Shown in pieces: positions 42,934 to 50,559 of a stretch of 64,000 nt of DNA. How positions within the stretch are numbered: position 1 is the first letter of the stretch; the number at the start of each line of letters is the position of its first letter. A program made the position numbers and the translations under genes. Source of the stretch: Bacteroidota bacterium (GTDB taxonomy: Bacteria; Bacteroidota; Bacteroidia; B-17B0; Aurantibacillaceae); contig JAJONO010000010.1 in NCBI GenBank assembly GCA_021323535.1, forward strand, positions 1 through 64,000, read 5' to 3'. A model generated the notes under the pieces. That model saw only the letters and a list, made by a program, of their open reading frames with translations. It was not told the DNA's origin and searched no databases.

Positions 42934-45060
42934 ATGAAATTCGCCAATCGCATACAGCGTTTTTTTTATCTCCTGTTTTTCATTTCAGTCATCTCAATAA
43001 AAGGCGGAACACCCTGCGATACTGCTAAAATCAATGATTTCCTGAGACATGGTGATAAATCGTATGACGATGGCGACATTAACCGTGGACATGATCTCTA
43101 CTTAAAGGCCCGTGAATTCGTAAACGCTAAAGAATGTGAAAACATAATGGCCAAAATTTACCTGGGTTTCGGCCGCTTTGAAATGGCCAAAGGAGAAAAA
43201 CAAAAAGCCGGTCTTCTCCTCGATAGCTCAATGACACTTGCCTTAAAATATAACAACGAACCCATTCTTTACGACGCCACTATCCGAAGAGGTGTGGTGT
43301 ATCTTGATAATGGTCAATTCGAAAAGGCATTGGAACTTTATTATAAATCTCTTAACTATTTTGAAAAAACAAAGGACCCTAAACGTATTGGTGACGCTTA
43401 CCAGAGAATTGGCGTTTGTTTTAAAAGACAGAACAGGTATGCAGATGCGGAGGAGTATTACAGAAAGGCCCTGAAGATTGCAACTGGTATTAAAAACTGG
43501 AACCAGATGACTTCGATTTACAGTAATATTTCCAGCTTAAAATATACACTCGGTGATGTAGACTCTGCCATTCACTATCTGAAAATTACACTGGAGGTTG
43601 GAAAAAACGCCCACGAAAAAAGACTTCTTCTCAAAGCAAAACTGAACATGGCCGCTTTTTACATTGAGAAAAAACGCACCGATGAATCCATGAAGATCTT
43701 TGCCGAGGTACTGGAAGAAGCCAAAAAAGAAAAGGACATTGAAACACAGGCTTTCGTTTATACCAATCTTGGCGAAGTGATGCAACGTGAGAAGGATCAC
43801 AAAAAAGCGGTGGAGTATTTTAAGAAAGCTATCAATGTGTCAAATGGTGAAGGACATGTTGAACTACAATTACATGTTCTGAACTCTATTGTAGGTTCCT
43901 ATTCCGTTCTTAAAGATTACGAGAACGCTTTTATTTACCTGAACCAGTTCAAAACCATAAACGATTCCATTCAATTACAGAAAAATTCGAAGAAGACAAT
44001 TGAGATGAAACTTCAAAACGAATATGAACGCAAAACAATGGCGGATAGTTTGAAATCGGTAGAAGACAGGAAAATGAACGAAATCAAATTGCGTGAAGAA
44101 GAAACAAAACGAAACTATTCATATGTTGGGATTATTGTTCTTATTATCGTTATTGGCATTGTATTGAACCGCTTCAGAATTACACAAAGACAAAAAGGCG
44201 TGATAGAACTTCAGAAAAAAGAAGTAGAGCGCCAGAAACATATTGTTGATGAGAAACAAAAAGAGATTGTGGATTCTATCAATTATGCCAAACGAATTCA
44301 AACAGCCATTATTCCTTCAAAAGCCACTTTGAAAAAGAATTTCGAAAACCATTTTCTCTTTTACAAACCAAAGGATATCGTGGCCGGAGATTTTTACTGG
44401 TGCGAAACAATAGGAAATACCAAACTGGTTGCCGTTGCCGATTGTACAGGACATGGCGTTCCCGGCGCTCTTGTAAGCGTGGTTTGTTCCAATGCATTGA
44501 ACCGTGCTGTAAAAGAGTTTAATCTGAGTTCCCCCGCTGCCATACTTGATAAAACGAGAGAAATCGTACTGGAATCTTTTTCTATGAGCGAAGAAACCAT
44601 TAACGACGGGATGGATATTTCATTGTTAAGTATTAAAATCAAAAGTCCATCGGCCGCCAAAGGCTTGCCGACGACGCAGCAAAATTCAAACGAAGTGCAC
44701 GTTGAGTGGTCGGGAGCTAACAATTCCTTATGGTATAGCCAGAATGGTGAATTCAAAGAAATAAAGGCTAATAAATTCCCAGTTGGAAGGTCTTATCACG
44801 AAGGCAATTTCACAAATCATACGCTCGAATTATCAAAGAACGATTACATCATACTTTTTTCTGACGGATTTGCCGATCAGTTTGGCGGCGACAAGGGCAA
44901 AAAATACAAATACAAGAACCTGATGGCGTTTATTCGGGAAAGCATTGGAAACGAAACTTCATTCTCTGACCTGTCAGATAAACTTGACCGGGAATTCGAA
45001 ACCTGGAAAGGAAAAAACGCGCAGATTGACGATGTTTGCGTTCTTGGAATAAAACTTTAA
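42934..45060 (+). CDS. TPR sensor with cytoplasmic SpoIIE/RsbU-type PP2C phosphatase
   Basis: About 708 aa from the ATG at 42934, which gives a signal-like hydrophobic N-terminus; a TTG ten codons earlier is also open. TPR repeats fill residues 35-350 (for example KRIGDAYQRIGVCFKRQNRY and TQAFVYTNLGEVMQREKDHK). A membrane helix lies at about 394-415 (YVGIIVLIIVIGIVL), a coiled coil at 420-465, and a SpoIIE domain at 469-708. Phosphatase motifs include DIVAGDFYW, VAVADCTGHGVPGALVS, NDGMDISLL and ILFSDGFADQFGG. The TPR part is probably periplasmic and senses a ligand or protein. The target may be a phosphorylated anti-sigma antagonist, as for RsbU, but no such partner is adjacent. Confidence 0.9.
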   Translation: MKFANRIQRFFYLLFFISVISIKGGTPCDTAKINDFLRHGDKSYDDGDINRGHDLYLKAREFVNAKECENIMAKIYLGFGRFEMAKGEKQKAGLLLDSSMTLALKYNNEPILYDATIRRGVVYLDNGQFEKALELYYKSLNYFEKTKDPKRIGDAYQRIGVCFKRQNRYADAEEYYRKALKIATGIKNWNQMTSIYSNISSLKYTLGDVDSAIHYLKITLEVGKNAHEKRLLLKAKLNMAAFYIEKKRTDESMKIFAEVLEEAKKEKDIETQAFVYTNLGEVMQREKDHKKAVEYFKKAINVSNGEGHVELQLHVLNSIVGSYSVLKDYENAFIYLNQFKTINDSIQLQKNSKKTIEMKLQNEYERKTMADSLKSVEDRKMNEIKLREEETKRNYSYVGIIVLIIVIGIVLNRFRITQRQKGVIELQKKEVERQKHIVDEKQKEIVDSINYAKRIQTAIIPSKATLKKNFENHFLFYKPKDIVAGDFYWCETIGNTKLVAVADCTGHGVPGALVSVVCSNALNRAVKEFNLSSPAAILDKTREIVLESFSMSEETINDGMDISLLSIKIKSPSAAKGLPTTQQNSNEVHVEWSGANNSLWYSQNGEFKEIKANKFPVGRSYHEGNFTNHTLELSKNDYIILFSDGFADQFGGDKGKKYKYKNLMAFIRESIGNETSFSDLSDKLDREFETWKGKNAQIDDVCVLGIKL

Positions 45061-45080
45061 TTGTTTCTCTTCACAATTTC

Positions 45081-45088
45081 TATATTTG
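45081..45088 (+). promoter_or_regulatory. -7 box directly before the 45093 gene
   Basis: TATATTTG is a perfect TAnnTTTG match ending 4 bases before the ATG at 45093, so the mRNA is probably leaderless. Confidence 0.5.
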
Positions 45089-45092
45089 CCAG

Positions 45093-45452
45093 ATGAATTC
45101 CTCCTTTATAAAAATTTTATTTTTCATTTCAGTATTTTCATTCGCAAAACTAAATGCCCAAACCAAGGTGAAAGTGGTAATGGGTGACAAAGACACTCTA
45201 TTCACCTTCGATAAGAACATACGCATAACGGCATCTAAAAAAACAAAATTGTTTCTTACCCGTCTCGATACCGCAGTAAATCTAAGATATGAAACCGGCA
45301 AAAAATTCTGCGAGCTCAACTGCCGTAAAGATCTTTTCGGTAAAGAATTAACGAGAATTATCGTGAATAGATCAGGTAAGGTCTGCATTTTTGTTGTAGA
45401 TACGGATGGAGGTTTTGGCGGAGGCACCGCGAAACTGGAGAAGAAGAAATAG
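45093..45452 (+). CDS. Small exported protein of unknown function
   Basis: 119 aa from the ATG at 45093, which gives a signal peptide (MNSSFIKILFFISVFSFAKL, cleaved near NAQ). The mature part of about 95 aa has two cysteines close together (KFCELNCRK) and another near the end (KVCIFVV), and ends GGFGGGTAKLEKKK. I do not recognise a family. It starts 32 bases after the phosphatase gene, with its own promoter box 4 bases before the ATG, and is followed after 7 bases by the DUF7710-like gene, so these two small genes are likely cotranscribed. Confidence 0.65.
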   Translation: MNSSFIKILFFISVFSFAKLNAQTKVKVVMGDKDTLFTFDKNIRITASKKTKLFLTRLDTAVNLRYETGKKFCELNCRKDLFGKELTRIIVNRSGKVCIFVVDTDGGFGGGTAKLEKKK

Positions 45453-45459
45453 TCCTGAA

Positions 45460-45738
45460 ATGGAAAAAGTTACAAAAGTATATGTGTTTTCAGGATCAAA
45501 CAGTACTTTCCCAGGCGGAGTATTTCTTGACTTTGACTCTGCAAATAACTGGATAAAAAAGCATCATCTTTCCGGAACATTAAATGTTTATCCGGTAAAT
45601 GTAGGATTGTATGATTGGGCTATTCAAAGAGGTTATTTTGAAATAAAAAAAGAAGATCATTCCAATCCGGCTTTCATTGAAAAATTCACCTCTGCTTCAC
45701 TTGAACATTATCATTTCGAAAACGGTAATGAAACCTAG
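45460..45738 (+). CDS. DUF7710-like small protein
   Basis: 92 aa from the ATG at 45460; an earlier ATG lies inside the preceding gene. The sequence matches the pattern I recall for the DUF7710 family: VYVFSGSNSTFPGGVFLDFD, then ANNWIKKHHLSGTLNVYPVN, VGLYDWAIQRGYF and ASLEHYHFENG. Members are small cytoplasmic proteins, some of which sit near secreted effectors, but no function is established. Here it follows a small secreted protein gene by 7 bases. An effector/immunity-like pairing is possible but speculative. Confidence 0.7.
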   Translation: MEKVTKVYVFSGSNSTFPGGVFLDFDSANNWIKKHHLSGTLNVYPVNVGLYDWAIQRGYFEIKKEDHSNPAFIEKFTSASLEHYHFENGNET

Positions 45739-45800
45739 AGCATTAATCATTGAAGAAACGCATGAAGTTGTGAAACGAATCAAAAAAAAAAAAAATCAAC

Positions 45801-45825
45801 TTGATGTTCCAATTTGGAACATCAA
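45801..45825. terminator. Terminator after the DUF7710-like gene
   Basis: A perfect 10-bp stem TTGATGTTCC (45801-45810) with GGAACATCAA (45816-45825), with AATATTTT on the plus side. A run of 14 A precedes it (45782-45795), which becomes a U-tract on the minus strand, so it can also end transcription from the hxpB side. Confidence 0.75.
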
Positions 45826-45940
45826 AATATTTTATCGATGAGATTCATGATGGGCTTCCTGGCCCTTCTGGGGTAAGGATATAATTAAACCCCTGAAGAC
45901 ATTCGAGTGTTATTAAACTATTTTAATCCCTGAAACAATT

Positions 45941-46603
45941 TTAAACTATTGTCTTGAGTTTTCCTAACACCTCAAACATCGTTTCGTAAAAATAATCCGC
46001 AGCGCCAAATCCCTTTAAATGGCGATGATCCTGGTCTGGGATAGCGAAGACCTTCATTTGTGCTGCTTTTGCGGCGATAATACCATTCAACGAATCTTCA
46101 ATCACAAGACATTCTTTAGGATCAACACCGAGTTTTGATGCGCAGACTAAAAATACCTCCGGATGGGGCTTGCCATAATCCATAAACTCGGCCGAAACCG
46201 CCACATCAAATCCGTTTTCTATTCCAAGTTTTTTTAGAACAGCATTCATTAAACGGTGAGATGATGAAGTTGCCAGACCTACTTTAAGACCCGATCTTTT
46301 TGCGTATTCAAAAACCTCCAGTGCACCTGGAATCGCTTTTCCTTCGGTTTCAATTAAATGAATAAGAATATCCAGTACTTCGTCTTCCAGCTTAGCCGGA
46401 GTGGTAGTGTTTACATTAAAATGTTTAAGCCAGATCTCAACCACCTCGCGAAAACGCATGCCGGTAGTTTTTCTGCAATCCTCATCCGTAAAAGGCATAC
46501 CCGCATTGGTAAATCCTATGATCATGGCTTTTCTCCATAATGGCTCACTATCAATGAGAACGCCATCCATGTCGAAAATAAGGGCTCTTGCGGGGTTGAA
46601 CAT
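45941..46603 (-). CDS. hxpB: HAD-superfamily sugar phosphatase, HxpB-like
   Basis: A 220-aa enzyme. The HAD motif I nucleophile pair is D10/D12 in IFDMDGVLIDSEP, motif II is VGLATSSS, and motifs III/IV are GKPHPEVFL and CLVIEDSLNG. A helical cap lies between motifs I and II. The overall pattern (SEPLWRKAM, AAKAAQMKVFAIP) is close to E. coli HxpB (YniC), which dephosphorylates 2-deoxyglucose-6-phosphate and hexitol phosphates. A beta-phosphoglucomutase-type enzyme is an alternative. It is divergent from the GT2 gene, with two facing promoter boxes in the 71-base spacer. Confidence 0.8.
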   Translation of the reverse strand: MFNPARALIFDMDGVLIDSEPLWRKAMIIGFTNAGMPFTDEDCRKTTGMRFREVVEIWLKHFNVNTTTPAKLEDEVLDILIHLIETEGKAIPGALEVFEYAKRSGLKVGLATSSSHRLMNAVLKKLGIENGFDVAVSAEFMDYGKPHPEVFLVCASKLGVDPKECLVIEDSLNGIIAAKAAQMKVFAIPDQDHRHLKGFGAADYFYETMFEVLGKLKTIV

Positions 46604-46627
46604 TGTTAATTACTATGTTTAAAAATG

Positions 46628-46635
46628 CAAATATA
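46628..46635 (-). promoter_or_regulatory. -7 box for the HAD phosphatase gene
   Basis: On the minus strand TATATTTG is a perfect match, 24 bases before the ATG at 46603. Confidence 0.5.
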
Positions 46636-46662
46636 GCGATAAATGCAGGTTCGTTAGCCCCG

Positions 46663-46670
46663 TACCTTTG
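46663..46670 (+). promoter_or_regulatory. -7 box directly before the GT2 gene
   Basis: TACCTTTG is a perfect TAnnTTTG match ending exactly 4 bases (CACC) before the ATG at 46675. It also decides the start: the longer frame beginning at 46603 would place this box inside the coding region. Confidence 0.55.
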
Positions 46671-46674
46671 CACC

Positions 46675-47811
46675 ATGCCACTACCGCAATTTCAACAGTT
46701 GGGTTTTCCAGAGATTTTATGCATTATTGCAGCACTTGGTTTCCTTTTGGTCCTGATCAGTTACTTTATGAATTATCTTCCTTTGTCGACCTACAAAGGA
46801 CAATCAACGCAAGGAAACACAGAGCCTGTCTCCATAGTTATCTGCGCCAAAAACGAAGATGAAAATCTTACAGAGTTTCTTCCTAAAGTGCTCACGCAGG
46901 ATTATCCCGAATTTGAAGTCATTGTGGTGAATGATTGTAGCTTCGACAATACAGAAAATGTTATTGATGAGTTCGCGAAAATATTCCCGAATCTTAAAAA
47001 AGCTAATATTAAGGAGGATGCGTATTATAAACACGGCAAAAAATTCGCGCTGCTTGTTGGCATCAAAGCCGCAAAGTATAACCGGATGCTTTTAACCGAC
47101 GCCGATTGTTATCCTTCATCGGATCAATGGCTCAAAGAAATGTCGGCTTCGTTTTCAACCGAAAAACAAATCGTTCTTGGTTACGGTGCTTATGAAAAAC
47201 AAAAAGGCTTTCTGAATAAACTGATCCGTTTCGACGCGTTCATGATTGCGGTTCAGTATTTATCCGCTGGAATAAGGAACAAGGCTTATATGGGCGTAGG
47301 AAGAAACCTTGCTTATAATAAAGACCTTTTCTTCAGTAATAAAGGATTTGCCTCTCATTATCACATCAACTCAGGCGACGATGATCTTTTTGTGAATGAG
47401 GCCTCCACCAGCACAAATACAAATGTGTGTGTAAGTCACAACTCTATTACGTATTCAAAACCTAAAAAAACATTCCGTGACTGGCGACTTCAGAAATCAA
47501 GACATTTAACCACGGCACCGCTTTATAAAGGGTCATCAAAGTCCAGACTCACTTTTACCTGGTTCAGCCAGTATTTCTTCTATTTATCGCTGATTGGACT
47601 GTGCTTGTCGATTAACACTATTCTATTAGCACCAATTGTGTTATTTTTGAAAATGGTAGCCCAACTGATTATATTAAACAAGTCGGCCAGGAAGCTAAAC
47701 GAGCCTGATCTGTTGTTCGGCAGTGTAATATACGAAGTTGTTCTCCTCCTGATCTACCCCATCTTTCACTTAAATAAACTTTTCTATAAACCAAACAAAT
47801 GGACGAATTAG
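46675..47811 (+). CDS. Family 2 glycosyltransferase with C-terminal membrane helices
   Basis: About 378 aa from the ATG at 46675, four bases after a perfect promoter box. A first membrane helix (ILCIIAALGFLLVLISYFM) precedes a GT-A domain: SIVICAKNEDENLTEFLPKV, VIVVNDCSFDNTENV, and the metal-binding LLTDADCYPSSDQW. The HINSGDDDLFVNE and KSRHLTTAPLYKG segments hold acidic and QxxRW-like positions. Two or more helices follow (SLIGLCLSINTILLAPIVLF). It probably adds a sugar to a membrane-bound acceptor at the cytoplasmic face; the product is unknown. It overlaps the sigma factor gene by 13 bases, so the three genes to rsmG form an operon. Confidence 0.85.
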   Translation: MPLPQFQQLGFPEILCIIAALGFLLVLISYFMNYLPLSTYKGQSTQGNTEPVSIVICAKNEDENLTEFLPKVLTQDYPEFEVIVVNDCSFDNTENVIDEFAKIFPNLKKANIKEDAYYKHGKKFALLVGIKAAKYNRMLLTDADCYPSSDQWLKEMSASFSTEKQIVLGYGAYEKQKGFLNKLIRFDAFMIAVQYLSAGIRNKAYMGVGRNLAYNKDLFFSNKGFASHYHINSGDDDLFVNEASTSTNTNVCVSHNSITYSKPKKTFRDWRLQKSRHLTTAPLYKGSSKSRLTFTWFSQYFFYLSLIGLCLSINTILLAPIVLFLKMVAQLIILNKSARKLNEPDLLFGSVIYEVVLLLIYPIFHLNKLFYKPNKWTN

Positions 47812-48419
47812 AAAATACAGAAAGATTGACCACCAAAGCGGTTTACGATTATAAACTCGTAAGGGCCGCGCTTGACAAAGGCGACCAGAAAGCATTCGCC
47901 GAACTCCTGCAACGTTACCGCGAAAGCGTTTACTACATGATGCTGAAAATGTGTAACAATAAGGATGATGCCGAGGATCTTACCATTGAAGCCTTTGGCC
48001 GTGCGTTTAAAAAACTCGATCAATATAGTCCCGATTACGCATTCAGTACTTGGTTATTTAAAATTGCAAGTAACAACGCCATTGATTTTATTCGCCGCAA
48101 AAAGCAAATGACTTCAGTTTCTCTCGACAATAAATTAGAAAGCTCTGAAAATAAAGATCACTCTTCCAATATAAAAGCAAATGTTCCTGATCCGGAAGAG
48201 CATTTTATCAAGAAACAAAAAGTGGAACTGGTTCGCGTTCTCGTAGATAATCTGAAACCAAAATACAAGGAAATGATCGAACTCTTTTATTTTCATGAAA
48301 TGAGCCACGAAGAAATTTCTAAAAAATTAAATCTTCCTATCGGAACCATCAAAGCTCAACTGTTCCGCGCTCGCGATCTCCTGTACAATGCCTTAAAAAA
48401 CCGTAAGGAAAAGTATTAA
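47799..48419 (+). CDS. ECF-type sigma factor
   Basis: A 206-aa sigma-70 family protein. Region 2 is about residues 22-100 (DQKAFAELLQRYRESVYYMM, DAEDLTIEAFGRAFKKLDQY, STWLFKIASNNAIDFIRRKK). An acidic linker follows, then region 4 at about 140-195 (KYKEMIELFYFHEMSHEEIS and LPIGTIKAQLFRARDLL). It directs RNA polymerase to a set of promoters; members of this SigW-like group in Bacteroidota are often without an anti-sigma factor, and none is encoded here. The gene starts inside the end of the GT2 gene and is followed after 4 bases by rsmG. Confidence 0.92.
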   Translation: MDELENTERLTTKAVYDYKLVRAALDKGDQKAFAELLQRYRESVYYMMLKMCNNKDDAEDLTIEAFGRAFKKLDQYSPDYAFSTWLFKIASNNAIDFIRRKKQMTSVSLDNKLESSENKDHSSNIKANVPDPEEHFIKKQKVELVRVLVDNLKPKYKEMIELFYFHEMSHEEISKKLNLPIGTIKAQLFRARDLLYNALKNRKEKY

Positions 48420-48423
48420 ACCG

Positions 48424-49050
48424 GTGATCGCCATTTTACACAAATACTTCAAGGATCTTAGCCCAACACAAATCTCGCAGTTCGAACAATTGCAGGATCT
48501 ATATGCCGACTGGAACAGCAAGATCAACGTTATTTCCAGGAAAGACATTGAATCACTTTACGAGAAACATGTATTACACTCGCTCGGTATTGCCAAAGTC
48601 ATGCAGTTTAAACCCGGCACAAAAGTGATGGATGTTGGCACCGGTGGAGGATTTCCTGGAATTCCGCTCGCGATTTTATTTCCTGAATCGGATTTTTTGC
48701 TGGTGGACAGTATTGGTAAAAAAATAAAAGTGGTGAATGAAGTCGCTACAGCTTTAAAACTCAAAAATGTAATTGGCCGGCAACAACGCGCCGAAGAAGT
48801 AAAAGAAAAATTTCACTTTGTGGTTAGTCGTGCTGTGACCGAGTTTCCTGTGTTTTACACCTGGGTAAAAGATAAATTCCTGAAAGAAAACTTCAACGAG
48901 CTCCCTAACGGCATTCTCTATTTAAAGGGCGGCGATTTAAAGGAAGAATTCGGACAATTTTATAACCGGGCTAAGTTCCATGACCTGAAAGATTTTTTTG
49001 AAGAAGAATTTTTTGAGACCAAGAAGGTGGTTTACTTTAAAAGTGTTTAG
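48424..49050 (+). CDS. rsmG: 16S rRNA (guanine527-N7)-methyltransferase
   Basis: A 208-aa enzyme starting at GTG. It methylates N7 of G527 in 16S rRNA using SAM. The family pattern is clear: DWNSKINVISRKDIESLYEK with HVLHSLGIAK, the SAM loop VMDVGTGGGFPGIPLAILFP, VDSIGKKIKVVNEVA and VSRAVTEFP. The length fits the usual 205-215 aa. It lies 4 bases after the sigma factor gene. Its end is convergent with the aspartate kinase gene. Confidence 0.93.
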   Translation: MIAILHKYFKDLSPTQISQFEQLQDLYADWNSKINVISRKDIESLYEKHVLHSLGIAKVMQFKPGTKVMDVGTGGGFPGIPLAILFPESDFLLVDSIGKKIKVVNEVATALKLKNVIGRQQRAEEVKEKFHFVVSRAVTEFPVFYTWVKDKFLKENFNELPNGILYLKGGDLKEEFGQFYNRAKFHDLKDFFEEEFFETKKVVYFKSV

Positions 49051-49116
49051 TTCTTAATGTTTAGTTTTTAATGTGGATCATCTGTTAAAAACCAATAACT
49101 CAACACTAAAAACCAA

Positions 49117-50379
49117 TTACTCCTCCTTCATCACCATCTGGTGCGTGTTTCTGCTTCTCTGCTCTATTAAGATGATTTTATTTTCACTAAGCTTTGAGAT
49201 AATTTCGTTGTCGTAGTTCCTTATGGTCATTAACTGTACGTCCTTATTATAAAGCACTTTGAATTGCTCCTGCAGATCATTGATCAATGGCTCGATCTTA
49301 TGCTCGTCATAATCGGTACAAACACTAAAACTGATTGCCGAGTTCTGGATCATGTTCGCATGAACGTTGTATTTGGAAAACAGGCTAAAGATGGCGCTTA
49401 AATTATCTTCGGCAATAAAACTAAAATCTTTTGGTTGTATTGAAAGCAGGATCTGGTTCACTTTGAAAATGTAACTGGTAACGTTGATGCGTTTCTCACT
49501 TTCTTTAATAACAGTTCCTTCCTCGGCCGGACTAACAAACGACCTTACAAATAACGGAATGTTCTTATTCTGCAGCGGCTTAATGGTTTTCGGGTGAATA
49601 ACAGAGGCGCCGTAATACGTGAGCTCAATGGCGTCGTGATAAGTTAACTCGTCAATTTTTTTGGTATTCTTAAAATATTTTGGATCGGCGTTTAGTACTC
49701 CAGGTACATCTTTCCAGATGATAACCCTCTCCGCGTTTGAAAAATAAGCGAGAAGAGCCGCTGTATAATCGCTTCCTTCTCTTCCTAAGGTAGTTGTAAA
49801 ATTTTCGGAAGTTCCGCCAATGAATCCTTGCGTAACAACAATATTCGTTTTCTTTAACTCTGGTAATAATTGTGTTTGAACCAATGTCTCGCTCAACGCA
49901 TAATCCACTTTTCCTTCTCTGAATGAATTATCTGTCTGAATAATTCCTCTCGCGTCCATCCATTTATTGGTAATGCCGTTCTCGTTTAAATAAGCCGAAA
50001 CGATCTTAGTGGCCAGAACTTCTCCTAACGAAACAAGCTGGTCGTAATGGTGATTATATGTAAACGAAGGTTCTTCTTCCAGTACCCACAACATTTCTAC
50101 AAATACATTTTCTATTTCATTGTTGATGTTTGCAGGATCCTTAAACAAGATCTTTGTAATTCCCAGGTGAAATTCTTTAAGGTCGTTGAATATCTCTTCC
50201 ACGCTTCCCTGCTTGTAGAAATAAGCGTTCACTAAAGCCTCCAGTTTATTGGTGGTTTTGTCCATCGCCGAAATAACAATAATGGTTGGTTCTTTGGCGT
50301 ATGTTTTTACAATGGATGCGACGTTCTTTACCGCATCGGCATTTTTTACTGAAGCTCCACCGAACTTAAATACCTGCAT
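49117..50379 (-). CDS. lysC: Aspartate kinase, monofunctional
   Basis: A 420-aa kinase that phosphorylates L-aspartate in the first step of the Lys/Met/Thr/diaminopimelate pathway. The KFGGASVKNADAVKNVASIV start is the ATP-binding motif. VVTQGFIGGTSENFTTTLGR and GSDYTAALLAYFSNAERV mark the kinase core, WKDVPGVLNADPKYF the substrate region, and two ACT-like segments end the protein (QPKDFSFIAEDNLSAIFSLF and the last 60 residues). There is no fused homoserine dehydrogenase. A perfect TACATTTG box lies upstream. Confidence 0.92.
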   Translation of the reverse strand: MQVFKFGGASVKNADAVKNVASIVKTYAKEPTIIVISAMDKTTNKLEALVNAYFYKQGSVEEIFNDLKEFHLGITKILFKDPANINNEIENVFVEMLWVLEEEPSFTYNHHYDQLVSLGEVLATKIVSAYLNENGITNKWMDARGIIQTDNSFREGKVDYALSETLVQTQLLPELKKTNIVVTQGFIGGTSENFTTTLGREGSDYTAALLAYFSNAERVIIWKDVPGVLNADPKYFKNTKKIDELTYHDAIELTYYGASVIHPKTIKPLQNKNIPLFVRSFVSPAEEGTVIKESEKRINVTSYIFKVNQILLSIQPKDFSFIAEDNLSAIFSLFSKYNVHANMIQNSAISFSVCTDYDEHKIEPLINDLQEQFKVLYNKDVQLMTIRNYDNEIISKLSENKIILIEQRSRNTHQMVMKEE

Positions 50380-50392
50380 AACTAGTTTTGAG

Positions 50393-50400
50393 CAAATGTA
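50393..50400 (-). promoter_or_regulatory. -7 box for aspartate kinase
   Basis: On the minus strand TACATTTG is a perfect TAnnTTTG match, 13 bases before the ATG at 50379. Confidence 0.5.
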
Positions 50401-50442
50401 ATATCTATTTTCTGAAGAGTCTATATTTTAAGTAGCAGAATT

Positions 50443-50497
50443 CTCAGATTCGCACAGATTATTTATCTGTGAAAATCAGCGGAAATCTGTGGCAAAA
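50443..50497. repeat. Dispersed intergenic CACAGAT/ATCTGTG element (copy 1)
   Basis: Contains the hairpin CACAGAT (50453-50459), 5-base loop, ATCTGTG (50465-50471), followed by GAAAATCAGCGGAAATCTGT and GGC. A related sequence is at 57966-58041. Elements with AATCTGTGGC endings are common between genes in Bacteroidota, to my knowledge. Confidence 0.5.
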
Positions 50498-50504
50498 CAA
50501 CATG

Positions 50505-50531
50505 AAAAAGCCCGGATAAAAATCCAGGCTT
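50505..50531 (-). terminator. Terminator after dnaB
   Basis: Read on the minus strand, AAGCCTGGAT pairs with ATCCGGGCTT across a 4-base loop (50508-50531, one mismatch), followed by a run of T. It is about 28 bases beyond the dnaB stop codon. Confidence 0.8.
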
Positions 50532-50559
50532 CTTCTGTAATAAATTATTTATGTTTTTT

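Noticed and set aside
45728-45841. 37-codon frame starting MKPRALIIEETHEVVKRIKK
   Set aside because: It contains the 14-A run and the terminator hairpin, overlaps the preceding stop codon and has no recognisable family. It could be a remnant of a decayed gene, but cannot be supported.
49051-49116. Spacer with inverted TTTAGTTTTTAATG and CACTAAAAACC segments between rsmG and aspartate kinase
   Set aside because: The pairing is too imperfect to call a terminator with confidence; it is probably a degenerate dispersed repeat.
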